A stretch of DNA of 5,726 nucleotides, from the NCBI GenBank assembly GCA_003157295.1, contig PMJF01000057.1, positions 2,984-8,709 on the forward strand. Reading direction: 5' to 3'. The notes beneath the pieces are model-generated. The model had not been told where the DNA came from. It saw nothing but the letters and a program-made list of their open reading frames with translations, and searched no databases. Positions 5,230 to 5,726 of this stretch are shown here, piece after piece. The translations under genes and the position numbers were made by a program. How positions within the stretch are numbered: the stretch's first letter is position 1; every line of letters starts with the position of its first letter. The stretch comes from Candidatus Moraniibacteriota bacterium (GTDB lineage Bacteria > Patescibacteriota > Minisyncoccia > Moranbacterales > UBA11712).

Positions 5230-5726
5230 ATGTCCAAAGAAAAAGATCAAGAAAAAGAAAAAAGGCAAAATGTTCTCGATGAAACCGTTAAAGAGATCAA
5301 GGACCGTTTCGGCGAGGGTTCGATCATGAAACTGGGGGATGTCAAAAAGGTGGATGTGGCGGCCTTTCCCACCGGTTCGCCCTCTCTTGATATCGCCCTT
5401 GGGATCGGAGGCGTTCCACGGGGCCGAATCATTGAAATTTACGGTCCGGAATCTTCGGGAAAAACAACGTTGGCTCTCAATATCGTGGCGAATGCTCAAA
5501 AAGAAGGAACGGCCGCTTTTATAGATGCCGAACACGCGTTGGACCCGGCTTATGCCAAAAAGATCGGCGTGAATCTGGAAGATCTTTTGATCTCCCAGCC
5601 TGACAACGGCGAACAGGCGCTGGATATCGTTGAAACATTGGTACGGTCGAGCGCGGTGGACGTGATCGTGGTGGATTCGGTGGCGGCTCTCACGCCCCAA
5701 GCCGAGATCGAAGGGGAAATGGGCGA
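5230..5726 (+). CDS. recA: Recombinase RecA, N-terminal part (cut by window edge)
   Basis: The frame is open from ATG 5230 to the window end, giving 165 residues of the usual 340 to 350. RecA forms filaments on single-stranded DNA, drives strand exchange in homologous recombination and, where LexA exists, stimulates its self-cleavage. Seen here are a lysine/glutamate-rich start, the N-terminal helix, [10 protein letters not shown] (28-37), Walker A GPESSGKT at 72-79, [11 protein letters not shown] with the catalytic Glu101, [13 protein letters not shown] (121-133), Walker B VDVIVVDS ending at Asp149-Ser150, and the start of loop 1 at EIEGEMG, all near-invariant in RecA. It follows the rodZ-like gene by 44 bases with no terminator between, so the two are probably co-transcribed. 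No SD and no recognisable LexA box is seen before the ATG. Its first 41 codons also carry a long antisense open frame, which is a composition artefact. Confidence 0.98.
   Translation, partial: MSKEKDQEKEKRQNVLDETVKEIKDRFGEGSIMKLGDVKKVDVAAFPTGSPSLDIALGIGGVPRGRIIEIYGPESSGKTTLALNIVANAQKEGTAAFIDAEHALDPAYAKKIGVNLEDLLISQPDNGEQALDIVETLVRSSAVDVIVVDSVAALTPQAEIEGEMG

Noticed and set aside
5092..5700. 202-codon antisense open frame across rodZ and recA
   Set aside because: It lies opposite near-invariant RecA coding sequence and the RodZ C terminus, has a low-complexity phenylalanine-rich stretch opposite lysine/glutamate codons, and matches no recognisable family.
1..5726. CRISPR arrays, tRNA or rRNA genes, insertion sequences
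   Set aside because: No regularly spaced repeats, cloverleaf or GGTTCGA-type T-loop context, or transposase-like coding sequence was seen on either strand.

Overview
The window looks like bacterial chromosome from the Candidate Phyla Radiation (Patescibacteria, Parcubacteria-like). The taxon is an inference. It rests on the gene set and order (FtsK, a RodZ-like protein carrying an extra extracellular domain, RecA), on the absence of clear Shine-Dalgarno (SD) sites at several core genes, a TTG start, and AT-rich intergenic DNA made of short 'caaatta'-type repeats. TGA ends two genes (the XRE regulator and the RodZ-like gene), so the UGA-as-glycine code of Gracilibacteria/Absconditabacteria is unlikely.

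Left part (1 to about 1590, all minus strand, read right to left): a YkgJ-like cysteine-cluster protein (1169-1588) with a strong SD and its own terminator; then a two-gene regulatory cassette of an XRE-type DNA-binding protein (704-1036) and an ImmA/IrrE-family zinc protease (192-707), joined by a 4-base ATGA overlap; then the first 41 codons of a radical SAM enzyme (1-123), cut by the window edge just as its iron-sulfur cysteine motif begins. The XRE-ImmA pair is clearly AT-richer than everything around it and looks like an acquired cassette.

Right part (1727 to end, all plus strand): a complete FtsK/SpoIIIE DNA translocase (1727-4003), a complete RodZ-like membrane protein (4181-5185, TTG start) and the N-terminal half of RecA (5230-5726, running off the end). 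This is a core chromosome-segregation, cell-shape and recombination cluster. It resembles a shortened version of the Firmicutes order spoIIIE ... ymfM(rodZ)-pgsA-cinA-recA. A near-consensus promoter followed at once by a small hairpin lies between ftsK and the rodZ-like gene. No terminator is seen between the rodZ-like gene and recA.

The two halves diverge from the 138-base gap 1589-1726. The least explained part is the XRE-ImmA cassette beside the radical SAM gene, whose promoter overlaps a small dyad. No CRISPR array, tRNA, rRNA, insertion sequence or clear new system is visible.
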